From Vibrio aquaticus (lineage in GTDB: Bacteria; Pseudomonadota; Gammaproteobacteria; Enterobacterales; Vibrionaceae): a stretch of 64,000 bases of DNA. Shown here in pieces: positions 35,037-44,519 of this stretch (within the stretch, counting starts at the first letter, position 1; each line of letters opens with the position of its first letter). Below the pieces are notes generated by a model. The model was not told the origin of the DNA and searched no databases. It saw only the letters and a list, made by a program, of their open reading frames with translations. The position numbers and the translations under genes are program-made. The DNA lies in contig NZ_RXZH01000001.1 of the NCBI RefSeq assembly GCF_003970385.1, positions 1-64,000 on the forward strand. The letters are read 5' to 3'.

Positions 35037-35891
35037 GTGGAGAAAGCACAGGTCGTCATTGATTTTCTTCTAACTCACAAATTAGTTTTTACGGTGTTGA
35101 TCATCACTATGATTGCCATCGTTCGCCGGATAGTGCTGTCACTGATTCGTGGTGATGTTGATTTTGTGTCAGAAGATCAGCGCAGTTGGATGTCACGGAC
35201 AAAGAACGGCACCTTTGCGATAACCGTTCTTCTTCTCTTTGTGTTGTGGCAATCAGAAATCAACGAATTTGCGCTTTCTGTTACCGCCATCGCCGTTGCG
35301 ATCGTCGTGGCTTCGAAAGAAATCATCCTTTGTTTCACTGGCTCTATTCAGCGTGCAAGTTCTCGTTCGTTTCGAATCGGTGACTGGATTGAAGTGGGCA
35401 AGATCTGTGGCGAAGTGATTGAACACAATATGATGGCGACGGTGATCCAAGAAATTGATTTGCACCACGGGCAGTACCACTATACCGGTAAAACAGCCAC
35501 ACTGCCTAATAGCATGTTTTTTACCTACCCAGTGAAGAACCTCAATTTCATGAAGCGTTACGTCTACCATGACTTTGCGATTATCGTGCCTAAGTTTGTG
35601 AATTTGTTTCCGCTGGTGCCGACAATGCTAGAGAAGATTGACGAGCATACCAACTACTTCAATGAAGTTGCCAAGCGTTATAACGCCATGATTGAAAAGC
35701 ACGCAGGTGTTGATCTACCAGGTGCAGAGCCTCACATCCACATCACAAGCGGTGCAACGGGTGAGCAAGTTGTCCACTTTATGCTGTTTTGCCCAACCGA
35801 CAAAGCAACCCACCTAGAACAAGAAATTCGCTCTGACTTTATGGCTCTCTACTCAGCGTCATTTCCAGAAGAACAGTCTGCACCAAAGTAA
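35037..35891 (+). CDS. MscS family mechanosensitive ion channel
   Basis: 284 residues, starting at a GTG with AGGAG seven bases upstream. Two or three N-terminal membrane segments (LVFTVLIITMIAIVRRIVLS, FAITVLLLFVLWQ, and the pore-lining SVTAIAVAIVVASKEIILCF) precede the MscS beta domain (SFRIGDWIEVGKICGEVIEH, then TATLPNSMFF). The pore helix, small-residue rich and followed by the conserved loop, fits the family. It releases solutes on membrane stretch. It follows the envelope operon by 51 bases across a hairpin, so a functional link is possible but unproven. No partner genes follow. Confidence 0.85.
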   Translation: MEKAQVVIDFLLTHKLVFTVLIITMIAIVRRIVLSLIRGDVDFVSEDQRSWMSRTKNGTFAITVLLLFVLWQSEINEFALSVTAIAVAIVVASKEIILCFTGSIQRASSRSFRIGDWIEVGKICGEVIEHNMMATVIQEIDLHHGQYHYTGKTATLPNSMFFTYPVKNLNFMKRYVYHDFAIIVPKFVNLFPLVPTMLEKIDEHTNYFNEVAKRYNAMIEKHAGVDLPGAEPHIHITSGATGEQVVHFMLFCPTDKATHLEQEIRSDFMALYSASFPEEQSAPK

Positions 35892-36159
35892 GTTTCATCA
35901 TGCTTAATTATATAAAGTGATGAAGCCCCATTGCTCGAATATAGATAAAGATTGGTTGTCGCCACGACAATCAATCTGATTCGAACTTTGCCTATAAAAA
36001 GAGTATGTTGCGCGACATTGCCGATATGAGCTTAGTCACTCAACTCCATCGCAGCTAAAGGATATAAGCATTTCATTAAGGACGCGCTGTGATTTCGGCA
36101 ACAGTCGTGTGCACTAGCCACGTTTGTTACTTGAATTATATGGCTTTATTTAAACCTTA

Positions 36160-38196
36160 ATGAAGAATCCACCCCTTTACCGACTGTTCCAATACTTCTC
36201 GGAAAATGTTTACTTAAATGGCTTATGTAATGTCTTTGTGATGTTACTTCCGGTTTCGTTGTTGTCCGCATTTACCATGCTGATCGGAAACCTGTTTGCT
36301 TTAGTTAACTTACACGCTATTTCAGAGCATCTATCGTTTATCAGCACACTTGTTTGGAAACTTTTTCCGATCCTGTTGCTTGTTTACTACGGCTTATTTA
36401 TTGCGTCACTGCATAAAGTGTCGAAAACCATCATTATCACGCCGTCACTGCTCATATACGTTATTCTGAGTAATGAATGGGGGCTATTGCATGTTGGATC
36501 TGTGTTACCAGCAAACTACCCATTGGCCATTTTAACGCCTTTGCTGATTGGCTTTTCTGTACGTTGTATGACACGTCGTCGAATGTTCGTCCGAAGTGAG
36601 CTGCCAAATGTGGTAGACCAATCAATCAACTTGATTCTATGTACCTTATTACTGGTGTCGTTTTACACCATGGTAGGGCACTTCCTTGGTCGTTGGTTTG
36701 AGTCTTGCAGTAACGTATCTTCTTTAGTACCAAGTATCGGATTGCATTCGCTTTTTGATGCGCTGTGGTATGAGCTACTCAGAAATGTGCTGTGGAGCAT
36801 TGGGATTAATGGACATATTATCTTTTCACCTTATAAAGCTGAGCTTTACGAATTAACACAGAATAGCTTCACTCTGTACCAAGAAATGGGGCAGTCGATG
36901 CCTATTTTAACCAGCAATTTTTATGACATTTATGCTGGAATGGGCGGGGCGGGCAACACACTAAGTTTAGTGCTGTGTATTCTACTGTTCACTCGTAACA
37001 AAGGTTATCGAACGTTGGCATTGGCAACGTTGGTGTTAAGCGTCTTCAACATCAATGAGCCAGTCTTGTTTGGCTTGCCGGTTATTTTTAACCCAGTCTT
37101 GATCATTCCATTTTTGATCACCCCGCTGGTGGCGATCTGTATGGCGTATTTTGCTACTTCGTTTGGACTGGTTGAGCCGATAACGCAATTCGTGAGTTGG
37201 ATGACCCCCGCGTTTATTAGTGGCTATTTTGCTACTGGTGAAAGCGTTAGCGGCTCAATCTTACAGCTAGTGATTCTGCTGGTTGGCATACTGATTTATA
37301 TGCCGTTTTTTAGACAGATGGATAGGGTGATTGGCGCGAATGCGATATTTACGAAAGTATCGTCTGATGAGTTTTTTAATTATGAACAAATAGGTTCAAA
37401 TCGCTCAGCTGGGCTGTTACCACAAATGACCAGCAACTTAGAAGCGCAGCGTTTGATCAGTAGCCTTCAACAGAACGGTGAATTCGTTCTTTTCTATCAG
37501 CCACAAGTTGATGTGAAAGAAGGCAAGATAAACTCGTTAGAGGTGCTAATTCGCCACAGAGCCAATGATGGGACAATAACACCGCCTATATTTTTGTCGA
37601 GTTTTGCCAAACTTGGTTTAACGTCCGAACTGGATCTTTGGGTCATCAAGAAAGCGCTTAAAGAGGTAAAGGTCTTTGCGGGTAATCCGTCGTTTCGTGT
37701 TTCGATTAATGTCTCTACAGAAACCTTCCTCGTCCCTGATTTCGCTAAGACAGTCATTGAAATGATCGAAGAAAGTGCGATGCAATTTAATCAAGTGGAG
37801 TTGGAAATTACCGAAGACTTATTGATACAAGATGAACATACCACTTGGCAGGTGTTGACTGAACTGCGTGAAAAGGGCATTAAGATAGCGTTGGATGACT
37901 TCGGTTCTGGGTATTCGTCTATTGGTTATTTGTCCAAATACGACTATGACAAGGTAAAAATCGACCGTTCGTTGGTTGTAAACCTAAAACATCGCTATGG
38001 GCGCGAAATGTTTCGTTTAACCAGTGAGTTAGTAAAGCTGACCGGTGCAGACATCGTTGTCGAGGGTGTGGAGGATGAAGATGAGCTGAAGTTCATTTCT
38101 GACCAAGGGATAGGATTGATTCAAGGTTACTACTTTTACAAACCGATGCCTTTTGCAGACGTTTGCCAATTGCTAGAGCACAAAGCTCATCATTAA
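36160..38196 (+). CDS. PTS EIIC-EAL fusion protein (membrane c-di-GMP phosphodiesterase)
   Basis: 678 residues. Residues 1-390 are a ten-segment permease of the PTS lactose/cellobiose EIIC type: WSIGINGHIIFSP and NINEPVLFGLPVIFNPVLI are its substrate-region signatures. After a short linker, residues 420-675 are an EAL domain: SLEVLIRHR (EVL in place of EAL, Glu kept), NVSTETF, LEITEDLL, ALDDFGSGYSS, KIDRSLV, VVEGVED and QGYYFYKP. The metal and catalytic residues are intact, so activity is likely. No EIIA or EIIB gene is nearby. The EIIC part may sense a sugar rather than transport it. No strong ribosome site precedes the ATG, so the start is the least certain part. Confidence 0.88.
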   Translation: MKNPPLYRLFQYFSENVYLNGLCNVFVMLLPVSLLSAFTMLIGNLFALVNLHAISEHLSFISTLVWKLFPILLLVYYGLFIASLHKVSKTIIITPSLLIYVILSNEWGLLHVGSVLPANYPLAILTPLLIGFSVRCMTRRRMFVRSELPNVVDQSINLILCTLLLVSFYTMVGHFLGRWFESCSNVSSLVPSIGLHSLFDALWYELLRNVLWSIGINGHIIFSPYKAELYELTQNSFTLYQEMGQSMPILTSNFYDIYAGMGGAGNTLSLVLCILLFTRNKGYRTLALATLVLSVFNINEPVLFGLPVIFNPVLIIPFLITPLVAICMAYFATSFGLVEPITQFVSWMTPAFISGYFATGESVSGSILQLVILLVGILIYMPFFRQMDRVIGANAIFTKVSSDEFFNYEQIGSNRSAGLLPQMTSNLEAQRLISSLQQNGEFVLFYQPQVDVKEGKINSLEVLIRHRANDGTITPPIFLSSFAKLGLTSELDLWVIKKALKEVKVFAGNPSFRVSINVSTETFLVPDFAKTVIEMIEESAMQFNQVELEITEDLLIQDEHTTWQVLTELREKGIKIALDDFGSGYSSIGYLSKYDYDKVKIDRSLVVNLKHRYGREMFRLTSELVKLTGADIVVEGVEDEDELKFISDQGIGLIQGYYFYKPMPFADVCQLLEHKAHH

Positions 38197-38199
38197 CCA

Positions 38200-38230
38200 A
38201 AGAAACCCGGCTACATTAGCCGGGTTTCTT
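38200..38230. terminator. Bidirectional terminator between the EAL fusion and ACR3 genes
   Basis: A perfect 14-bp stem (38200-38213 with 38217-38230, loop CAT), four bases after the EIIC-EAL stop and facing the end of the convergent ACR3 gene. Confidence 0.8.
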
Positions 38231-38254
38231 GTATCAATGGAGCAAGAGAGTGCG

Positions 38255-39334
38255 CTAACGACTAGGGTAGTACTTCTCTTTCATTCTTAGGGCCACATTA
38301 ACGAGGGCAATCAGCACAGGGACCTCGATAAGAGGCCCGATAACACCGGCAAAAGCCTGATCAGAATTCAAACCAAATACTGCGATACTGACCGCGATGG
38401 CGAGTTCAAAGTTATTGCCAGTGGCGGTGAAAGCGATTGAAGCGTTTTTGTCATATTCGATGCCTAGTTTCTTGCCAACGAAGAAACTTACAAAAAACAT
38501 CAGTACAAAGTAAATCGCTAACGGCAGGGCAACTCGGAACACATCCATTGGTAGCTCCAATATCATTTCACCTTTTAGGCTGAACATTAGAACGATGGTT
38601 GCGAGTAAAGCGATGAGCGTCATTGGCGAAATACGCGGAATGAAGACCTCGTTATACCATTGCTCACCTTTTAATGCTGTCAGCCACTTGCGACTTAAGA
38701 AGCCAGCTAAGAACGGAATACCAAGGTAAATGAATACGCTTTCTGCGATGTCCAACATTGAGATATCAACATCGAACCCTTGATAGCCAAGGACTGGTGG
38801 AAGAACACTGATAAACAGCCAAGCCATAAAACTGTAAGTAACGATTTGGAAAGCACTGTTTAAAGCGACCAAAGCCGCACCATACTCTTTGTTACCGCCA
38901 CCAATGTCATTCCATACTAGGACCATCGCAATACAACGAGCGAGACCAATCAGGATGATCCCCACCATATAACCAGGCTTGTCGCCAAGAAAGGTTAGGG
39001 CAAGCACAAACATCAGGATAGGGCCTACGATCCAGTTCATCACAAGTGATAAAGTGATGGCTTTCTTATCATGGCGAACATTGCCAAGAAGCGAGTAATT
39101 CACCTTAGCCAAAGGTGGGTACATCATGAGAATAAGTCCGATGGCCAGTGGAATATTGGTGCTGCCAACGGACATGGATTCATTCCACTCAGCGACTTGA
39201 GGAAAGAGGACACCAATGCCTATGCCAATCGCCATGGCTACGAAAATCCAGACGGTAAGATATCGATCTAAAAAGCTCATATTGTTGGCTGCGCTAGAAT
39301 CAGCACTAGGGGTCGCCGCGACTTGTTTTGTCAT
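38255..39334 (-). CDS. ACR3 family arsenite efflux permease
   Basis: 359 residues with ten membrane segments, full length for ACR3. Family marks include [38 protein letters not shown] (with the Cys essential in characterised ACR3 pumps) and [20 protein letters not shown] near the end. It expels As(III), possibly Sb(III), using the proton gradient. The ATG at 39334 has AAGGA seven bases upstream, so the longer frame from 39373 is rejected. It follows arsR on the same strand by 96 bases, with its own operator-like site. Confidence 0.92.
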   Translation of the reverse strand: MTKQVAATPSADSSAANNMSFLDRYLTVWIFVAMAIGIGIGVLFPQVAEWNESMSVGSTNIPLAIGLILMMYPPLAKVNYSLLGNVRHDKKAITLSLVMNWIVGPILMFVLALTFLGDKPGYMVGIILIGLARCIAMVLVWNDIGGGNKEYGAALVALNSAFQIVTYSFMAWLFISVLPPVLGYQGFDVDISMLDIAESVFIYLGIPFLAGFLSRKWLTALKGEQWYNEVFIPRISPMTLIALLATIVLMFSLKGEMILELPMDVFRVALPLAIYFVLMFFVSFFVGKKLGIEYDKNASIAFTATGNNFELAIAVSIAVFGLNSDQAFAGVIGPLIEVPVLIALVNVALRMKEKYYPSR

Positions 39335-39365
39335 AGCAATATCCTTAGATATTCGTTTATCGTTT

Positions 39366-39381
39366 ATCGTCAATTAACGAT
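39366..39381. promoter_or_regulatory. ArsR operator-like site upstream of ACR3
   Basis: ATCGTCAATTAACGAT lies 32 bases upstream of the ACR3 start codon and shares ATCGTC...ACGAT with the site in front of arsR. Further TTATCG half-sites flank it on the left. Confidence 0.6.
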
Positions 39382-39430
39382 GTCAACGTTTCAAAAAATA
39401 GGGAGCAGGTTCTCCCCATCGCAAATTTGA

Positions 39431-39775
39431 TTAGCTACAGACTTTACTAAAAAGTAGCTGGAATTGTTCGATTGCACTCAGGTCTGCTCGATAACACACT
39501 TTAGGTGGCATCGGCTGAGCAGTGATAAAGCCTGCTTGTTTAAGAATGCGCAGATGCTCTGAAACGGTAGATTGAGCAAGCCCTAACTCCGAGACGAGAT
39601 CGCTATTTAAACAACCGCCCATTTTTTCTAAATTAATCAATATCTTGATGATACGTACCCGAGCAGGGTGTGATAACGCTTTAGCCTGTGCGGCAAGTTG
39701 AATCTCTTGAGCTTTTTGCTGCTCTGACGTTTCGAATGCTTGAGCACTGACCGCATTACACTTTGATTCTGCCAT
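39431..39775 (-). CDS. arsR: ArsR family metalloregulator
   Basis: 114 residues with the ArsR/SmtB winged helix: AKALSHPARVRIIKIL, then LVSELGLAQSTVSEHLRIL as the recognition helix, then the wing (PPKVCYRADL). The usual ELCVCDL cysteine pair is absent; single cysteines occur in GGCLNSDLV, KVCYRAD and at the end (SKVCS), so arsenite binding would use a different set, as in other lineages where the site has moved. It should repress itself and ACR3 until As(III) binds. First gene of the pair; dyad at 39793-39814 overlaps its promoter region. Confidence 0.88.
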   Translation of the reverse strand: MAESKCNAVSAQAFETSEQQKAQEIQLAAQAKALSHPARVRIIKILINLEKMGGCLNSDLVSELGLAQSTVSEHLRILKQAGFITAQPMPPKVCYRADLSAIEQFQLLFSKVCS

Positions 39776-39792
39776 TCTTAATCACTCAATCG

Positions 39793-39814
39793 TTAATCGT
39801 CTAATTACGATTAA
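39793..39814. promoter_or_regulatory. ArsR operator-like dyad upstream of arsR
   Basis: TTAATCG-N8-CGATTAA, a perfect 7-bp inverted repeat, 18 bases before the arsR start. It contains ATCGTC...ACGAT, matching the site in front of ACR3. Confidence 0.65.
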
Positions 39815-39932
39815 TGATACGCTCATCGTATCAGTTCTGCAACTGCAACAAACTAAAACCTATTCTCAAGATAATTTATAAATTAAATGATAGGTTTAGC
39901 GTATATTGACAGAAGTTTAATAACTAAAAAGC

Positions 39933-42692
39933 ATGGCTATGAAAAGAATATTCTTATTAATTTTAGTTCTATTGGTTGGATGTACACATAAACCAGATGA
40001 TGCGCCGATCCAAGAACAACCAGGTTGGACTTCTGGGACATTAAGTAACGGTCTACGCTACCATATATACCCAAATAACAAAGAAGCCGTCGCGTTACGC
40101 ATGTATGTTCACGCTGGTTCCGTCAATGAGACGGATGAGCAGAAAGGGTACGCTCATTTCTTAGAGCACATGGCGTTTAATGGTTCTCGCAATTTTAGCT
40201 CTAATGATGTGGTGGATCTATTTGAACATTCGGGGTTAACGTTTGGAGCGGATATCAACGCCTACACCTCCTACTATGAAACCGTTTATAAGCTCGATTT
40301 ACCCGATACCAAGCAAGTCGATAATGGTATCCGTTGGATGAGAGATATTGCTGATGGGTTGAATCTGTCATCATCTGAAATTGAAAAGGAAAAAGGTGTC
40401 ATCAAAGGAGAGATGAGACGCTCTCGCCCGGAAAACAAATCCCTTTCTGAAAAATATTACGATCACCTTATCAAAGGAACACCGCTAGAGGACTTAGATC
40501 CATTAGGAACAACAGAATCCGTGTCTAGCGCGACTTCTGATTCGATCCGAGCGTTCTACAAATCCTGGTATCAACCTCAATTGACTGAAATTGTTGTCAC
40601 TGGCGCAATCACAGCGCAGCAAGGCAAAGCCATGATTGAACAACATTTTGGCAGTTGGGAGGCATCGAGTGATGTAGAAATAGAGGGGCGTGATATTACA
40701 CAACTCAAACCGGTCGATTTTGTTGAAGAGATTGGAGAGTATGACTTTCCAAGTCTAACCATTTTGATTGACCAAAGTGATGCGGCGATTAAAACACGAG
40801 ATCAATTGTATGAGTTTTGGTTAGATGACGTCGTGCAACAACTGATCTGGCAACGTTTGGATGCGGAACTAAACAAAGCGGCATTACCCGTTCAAAGCTT
40901 GTATTCATCCTCCTACTATATTAACTATCGCAGATACTCTTTGCTCTCGTTAGGCTTTGTTGAAACAGAGCGAGAAAAAGCGCAACGCTTGTTTACTAAT
41001 ACATTGGCGTCTTTGCGCGATTATGGTGTCACCAACACAGAACTTGAAGCCGCGATTGCGTATTACCATCAACAACTTACGACGGTCGATCAGCAGTATG
41101 AACAGCTGACAGCGGTCGATATTGCAGAATCACGTGTTGATTCCATTACTTTAAATGAGCCGATTCAATCTAAGCAAGATTACCAACAGAGCTTAGAAGG
41201 GTTTGTTGAGTACGCATCATCAGAACGTGTTAATGCACACCTTAAACAGATGCTGAGCCAAGACTATACGGTTATCTTAGGTGCGGCAGACGCGGAGCGC
41301 ATTTCTCCTCTGATGGCGACTTTACCAAAAGTGAAAGCCAGTTTGGCCGAATCAGGAACCAAGCCGTTGGCAATGACTGAGACTATCCAAGAACTTGCCG
41401 CGCCAGGTGGAAATGGGAAGATCGTCAGTGAAATCAGTATGGAAAATGGTTTCACGGTATGGACACTATCGAATGGCATCGAGGTGTGGTTTGAACGTGA
41501 TGAAAAGGCGGGAGAGTCAACGAGACTGGTTTACAGCAGTCTAGGAGGAAAAGCGGCTCTCGCACCGAATTTGTTTGCAGCATCTCACGTGGCGATCAAC
41601 ACCGTTAATCGCAGCGGTATTGGTGATTTTGACGGTGCGAGCTTTGATTCGTATTTAAGAAGAAACAACATCGAAGTGTATCCGTTCGTTGGGTTTACTG
41701 ACCATGGCTTAGAGTTAGGCGCGCCGAAAGACAAACTCGCAGACACCTTAAATACGATTTACAACATCGCTACGAATGTAAACGTGTCTGAAAGGCAGCT
41801 GCAAGTGGTGTCAAAAGAAACGATAGAAAACATCAATAATTACATGGCAACGCCAATAGGCAAGTGGACCAAAGCGATCAACCACAACAGCTATCTACCG
41901 GACAGTTTCCATTACTCCGTATCTTCGCCTGATATTTCATTGGTGACCGCAGAACAAATAAAAGAGGTTCATCACGAGCTATTTGCAAAGAATCGCAACA
42001 ACAAACTCGTCATTGTTGCCGACCTAGACGCTGGCACCGTGCGTGAAATGGTTCGCCACTACATCGGTTCTATTCCTCTTGAACCAGCGGCGTCGCCGAG
42101 CTTTAACCCTGGATATATTCTCGAACCTAAGCCTCGTATCGACTTGGCCATCTACAATGAGCCTAATACCTATTACATTGCTCGTTTTACCAATCCTCAG
42201 TTACCGCCAAGCAATCTGCAGTCGGTGTTTATGGATGACATGATTCAACGTTTGATCTCAAAGCGTTTGACGGAGCATATTCGTGAAGATTTAGGGCTAG
42301 ACTACGCGCCTGATAGCTATGCGACTTCGATAGATGGCGAGCCAAGCAGTGATTGGCTCGTGGAAGCGCAAGTCGCACCAAGTGATATTCGAAAAGTGGA
42401 AGTCGCGGTGGACAAAGTGATTGATGAATTAGTAAAAGGCGTCAGTCAAAGTGATGTTGAGATGGTAGCCAAACAATTGTCTGTTGCACTGCAGCCACTC
42501 GATGAGGATATCATTCAACGTTCATGGTTCTACGCTCGATACTTGGTTCACGGCTATGGTGTTGATGCACTCAAAGATATTGAGGGAACCACTCAATCTA
42601 TCACCCAAGAAGCCATGAACCAAAGAATTGGGCAGCTATTTGGCGTAGATTCGATTAAGACTAAATACGTGCTATCACCGAAAGGGGAATAA
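39933..42692 (+). CDS. M16 family zinc metallopeptidase, lipoprotein (PqqL/insulinase-like)
   Basis: 919 residues with two M16 halves. A lipobox (LLVGC) tethers it to the outer membrane. The N-terminal half has the inverted zinc motif HFLEHMAFNG and the downstream Glu in EKEKGVIKGEMRRSR, so it is an active clan-ME peptidase. The C-terminal half starts near residue 505 (FTVWTLSNGIEVWFERDE) and lacks the zinc motif, as is normal. Members degrade periplasmic peptides; PqqL is linked to iron uptake, but no receptor gene is beside this one. Two close ATGs (39933, 39939) are both weakly supported. A terminator follows. Confidence 0.9.
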   Translation: MAMKRIFLLILVLLVGCTHKPDDAPIQEQPGWTSGTLSNGLRYHIYPNNKEAVALRMYVHAGSVNETDEQKGYAHFLEHMAFNGSRNFSSNDVVDLFEHSGLTFGADINAYTSYYETVYKLDLPDTKQVDNGIRWMRDIADGLNLSSSEIEKEKGVIKGEMRRSRPENKSLSEKYYDHLIKGTPLEDLDPLGTTESVSSATSDSIRAFYKSWYQPQLTEIVVTGAITAQQGKAMIEQHFGSWEASSDVEIEGRDITQLKPVDFVEEIGEYDFPSLTILIDQSDAAIKTRDQLYEFWLDDVVQQLIWQRLDAELNKAALPVQSLYSSSYYINYRRYSLLSLGFVETEREKAQRLFTNTLASLRDYGVTNTELEAAIAYYHQQLTTVDQQYEQLTAVDIAESRVDSITLNEPIQSKQDYQQSLEGFVEYASSERVNAHLKQMLSQDYTVILGAADAERISPLMATLPKVKASLAESGTKPLAMTETIQELAAPGGNGKIVSEISMENGFTVWTLSNGIEVWFERDEKAGESTRLVYSSLGGKAALAPNLFAASHVAINTVNRSGIGDFDGASFDSYLRRNNIEVYPFVGFTDHGLELGAPKDKLADTLNTIYNIATNVNVSERQLQVVSKETIENINNYMATPIGKWTKAINHNSYLPDSFHYSVSSPDISLVTAEQIKEVHHELFAKNRNNKLVIVADLDAGTVREMVRHYIGSIPLEPAASPSFNPGYILEPKPRIDLAIYNEPNTYYIARFTNPQLPPSNLQSVFMDDMIQRLISKRLTEHIREDLGLDYAPDSYATSIDGEPSSDWLVEAQVAPSDIRKVEVAVDKVIDELVKGVSQSDVEMVAKQLSVALQPLDEDIIQRSWFYARYLVHGYGVDALKDIEGTTQSITQEAMNQRIGQLFGVDSIKTKYVLSPKGE

Positions 42693-42752
42693 CAAAGACG
42701 ACAAGCGAATAGCTCGGGTTGACCTCTGACTCTCCCGTGTCGCGAACAATCG

Positions 42753-42778
42753 AAAGCCAAGGCGAGTGCCTTGGCTTT
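42753..42778 (+). terminator. Terminator of the M16 peptidase gene
   Basis: An 11-bp stem AAAGCCAAGGC-GAGT-GCCTTGGCTTT followed by ATTTG, 60 bases past the stop. Confidence 0.75.
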
Positions 42779-42821
42779 ATTTGTATTGAGCCTTTAAGTT
42801 TCAGAGTTGAATTGGTTCGGC

Positions 42822-43439
42822 TTAATGGGCAAAGCAATCATGTTTTATAAAGTGATCGATTTGATTAGGTGCCAAAGATGAATAGATTAAGCTTGTATGG
42901 CTGGTGCGAATCTCGACATGGTCACTCATACCATCCAATTTGGTTTCATCTACGGTGACGGTACCATCTGACATCATTGGGCAATCCATCATAAGCAATG
43001 AACGTGCGCCAAGAGGTAAGGTTCCGGCGATACTGCCGAGCTTTTGTGGCACCGTCCAGACGCTATCATGTTGCTTTAAGCCAAATTCTGGTGAGTTACC
43101 CAAAATCGCACTCATACCGAGATCTTGGATTTTAGTGACGATGGAAGCGCCCTTAAGAGGAGAGCCAATAGTCACGACATGAGACACTGTCTGAGTATCG
43201 AGCGGGCGAGTGTGCAAATAGCGTTTAATCAGCACGCCGCCGAGACTGTGGCCAACCAGTACATTAGGCTCTGAATCAGAAAGTGCGTGGTCAATAGATG
43301 CGAACAAGCGCTGCTCATTGATAGCAACGCTGTTATAGGAGAGAATTTTGGTTCGATAGCCAAATTTACGTAGCTTTCGACTGAGCGGCTGCATGACCAT
43401 GCCATGCATATAAAGACCATGCAGAATGATTATTTTCAT
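42822..43439 (-). CDS. Alpha/beta hydrolase (lipase-like)
   Basis: 205 residues of an alpha/beta hydrolase with the nucleophile elbow VGHSLGGVLIKRYL and an N-terminal IIILHGLYMHGMVMQPL oxyanion-hole loop. The Asp-His pair is probably in SDGTVTVDETKL and RTSHTSLIYS. There is no signal peptide, so it is cytoplasmic; the closest known types are small triacylglycerol-lipase or PGAP1-like hydrolases of unknown substrate. The ATG at 43439 has GAAGG four bases upstream, so the longer frame is rejected. It stands alone. Confidence 0.82.
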   Translation of the reverse strand: MKIIILHGLYMHGMVMQPLSRKLRKFGYRTKILSYNSVAINEQRLFASIDHALSDSEPNVLVGHSLGGVLIKRYLHTRPLDTQTVSHVVTIGSPLKGASIVTKIQDLGMSAILGNSPEFGLKQHDSVWTVPQKLGSIAGTLPLGARSLLMMDCPMMSDGTVTVDETKLDGMSDHVEIRTSHTSLIYSSLAPNQIDHFIKHDCFAH

Positions 43440-43537
43440 CTTTCCTTCCGTGATATGACATAAATACAATCAGCTGAACTGTGTCAGCTGATTATACATG
43501 GCATGAGGCAGTAACTTATAGGGGTGCTCTCACAAGG

Positions 43538-44305
43538 TTATGAACGAGTGAATCGGAAAGTTTGCAGTTTTTGTTGATTGCCATCGACATAAGCATAGCT
43601 TTCAAGCAGCCACACATTTGGGCCTGCGAAGCCGAGTTCAACATGAATATCTGCACTGTTAATCTCTTTATAGATCACATCACTTGGGTTGGTTGGGTAG
43701 AAGTTATAACGCTCAGAGTTAGACTGTTTTTCTCCAGCAAAGTTAACCGCGACATCAGTGCCATTGTTGACGAGTGACAATTGATACCCATCATTGGTGC
43801 TGTAAGAAAATTGCATCGCGAGATCAACGCCTTGCTCATTATTAACGGCGACACTGGCTTCGGTTGTTTTGGTTAAACCTCCAGAAGCGGATAGAGGCTT
43901 AATGTCAGCCATTTTTTGGTTGTGCGTTTGAATGTTTACATTCCACTCGCCAATGAAGTTATCCAGCTTATCCCAGTTAGCGGCCTTTTGCGTTTCTGCA
44001 CTTTGTGATTGATTACCGATTTGGGCGATTGCCTCATCACGGCTATTTGAACGATTCACTTCGCGGTTGTTTTGAATGTCTGCGGATGCACCAGCGACAC
44101 CACCAGCGACACCTCCTGCTATTGCTCCTTGCATCGCAAGTTCTGCGTCTCCGGTAAGGGCCCCTAGAGTGAGTCCAAGCAACGCACCGCCTGCCGCACC
44201 TTGTTTGGTCATTGCGTTAGGATCGTCTTCACCTGGAGTGACACACCCTGTCAGTAAACTCAAAGAAGCGGCGGTAATAAGGGTTGTTTTAAGCATGTTG
44301 TTCAT
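43538..44305 (-). CDS. Lipoprotein with glycine-zipper segment
   Basis: 255 residues. The lipobox LLTGC sets the acylated Cys near 20. Residues 35-75 are a glycine zipper (GAAGGALLGLTLGALTG, AIAGGVAGGVAGASAD) able to form membrane-embedded or oligomeric helices. The rest is a beta-rich C-terminal domain (NFIGEWNVNIQTHNQKM, YNFYPTNPSDVIYKEI, GPNVWLLESYAYVDGNQQ) that resembles small lipocalin-like or DUF-type beta domains; I cannot name it. The second ATG at 44305 (AGGA seven bases upstream) fits better than 44311. Alone in its transcript. Confidence 0.8.
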   Translation of the reverse strand: MNNMLKTTLITAASLSLLTGCVTPGEDDPNAMTKQGAAGGALLGLTLGALTGDAELAMQGAIAGGVAGGVAGASADIQNNREVNRSNSRDEAIAQIGNQSQSAETQKAANWDKLDNFIGEWNVNIQTHNQKMADIKPLSASGGLTKTTEASVAVNNEQGVDLAMQFSYSTNDGYQLSLVNNGTDVAVNFAGEKQSNSERYNFYPTNPSDVIYKEINSADIHVELGFAGPNVWLLESYAYVDGNQQKLQTFRFTRS

Positions 44306-44519
44306 AGACATTTCCTAAGCGGTGTTCGTAGGCGGATAACATAGCGTGCAATTGTCAGGGCCCTGTTATTAGACCAAGACAGAATCGTAACCATGTTTTA
44401 CGAAGTGTTACTAGAGTTTCTGTGTTAGGAGCAGTGTATGTTGAGGAAGAGTAGAGGTCGATTAACTGGTGCTTATCTCGATCATAACCACCAGTTATCA
44501 AAGACGCACATTGATTGAT

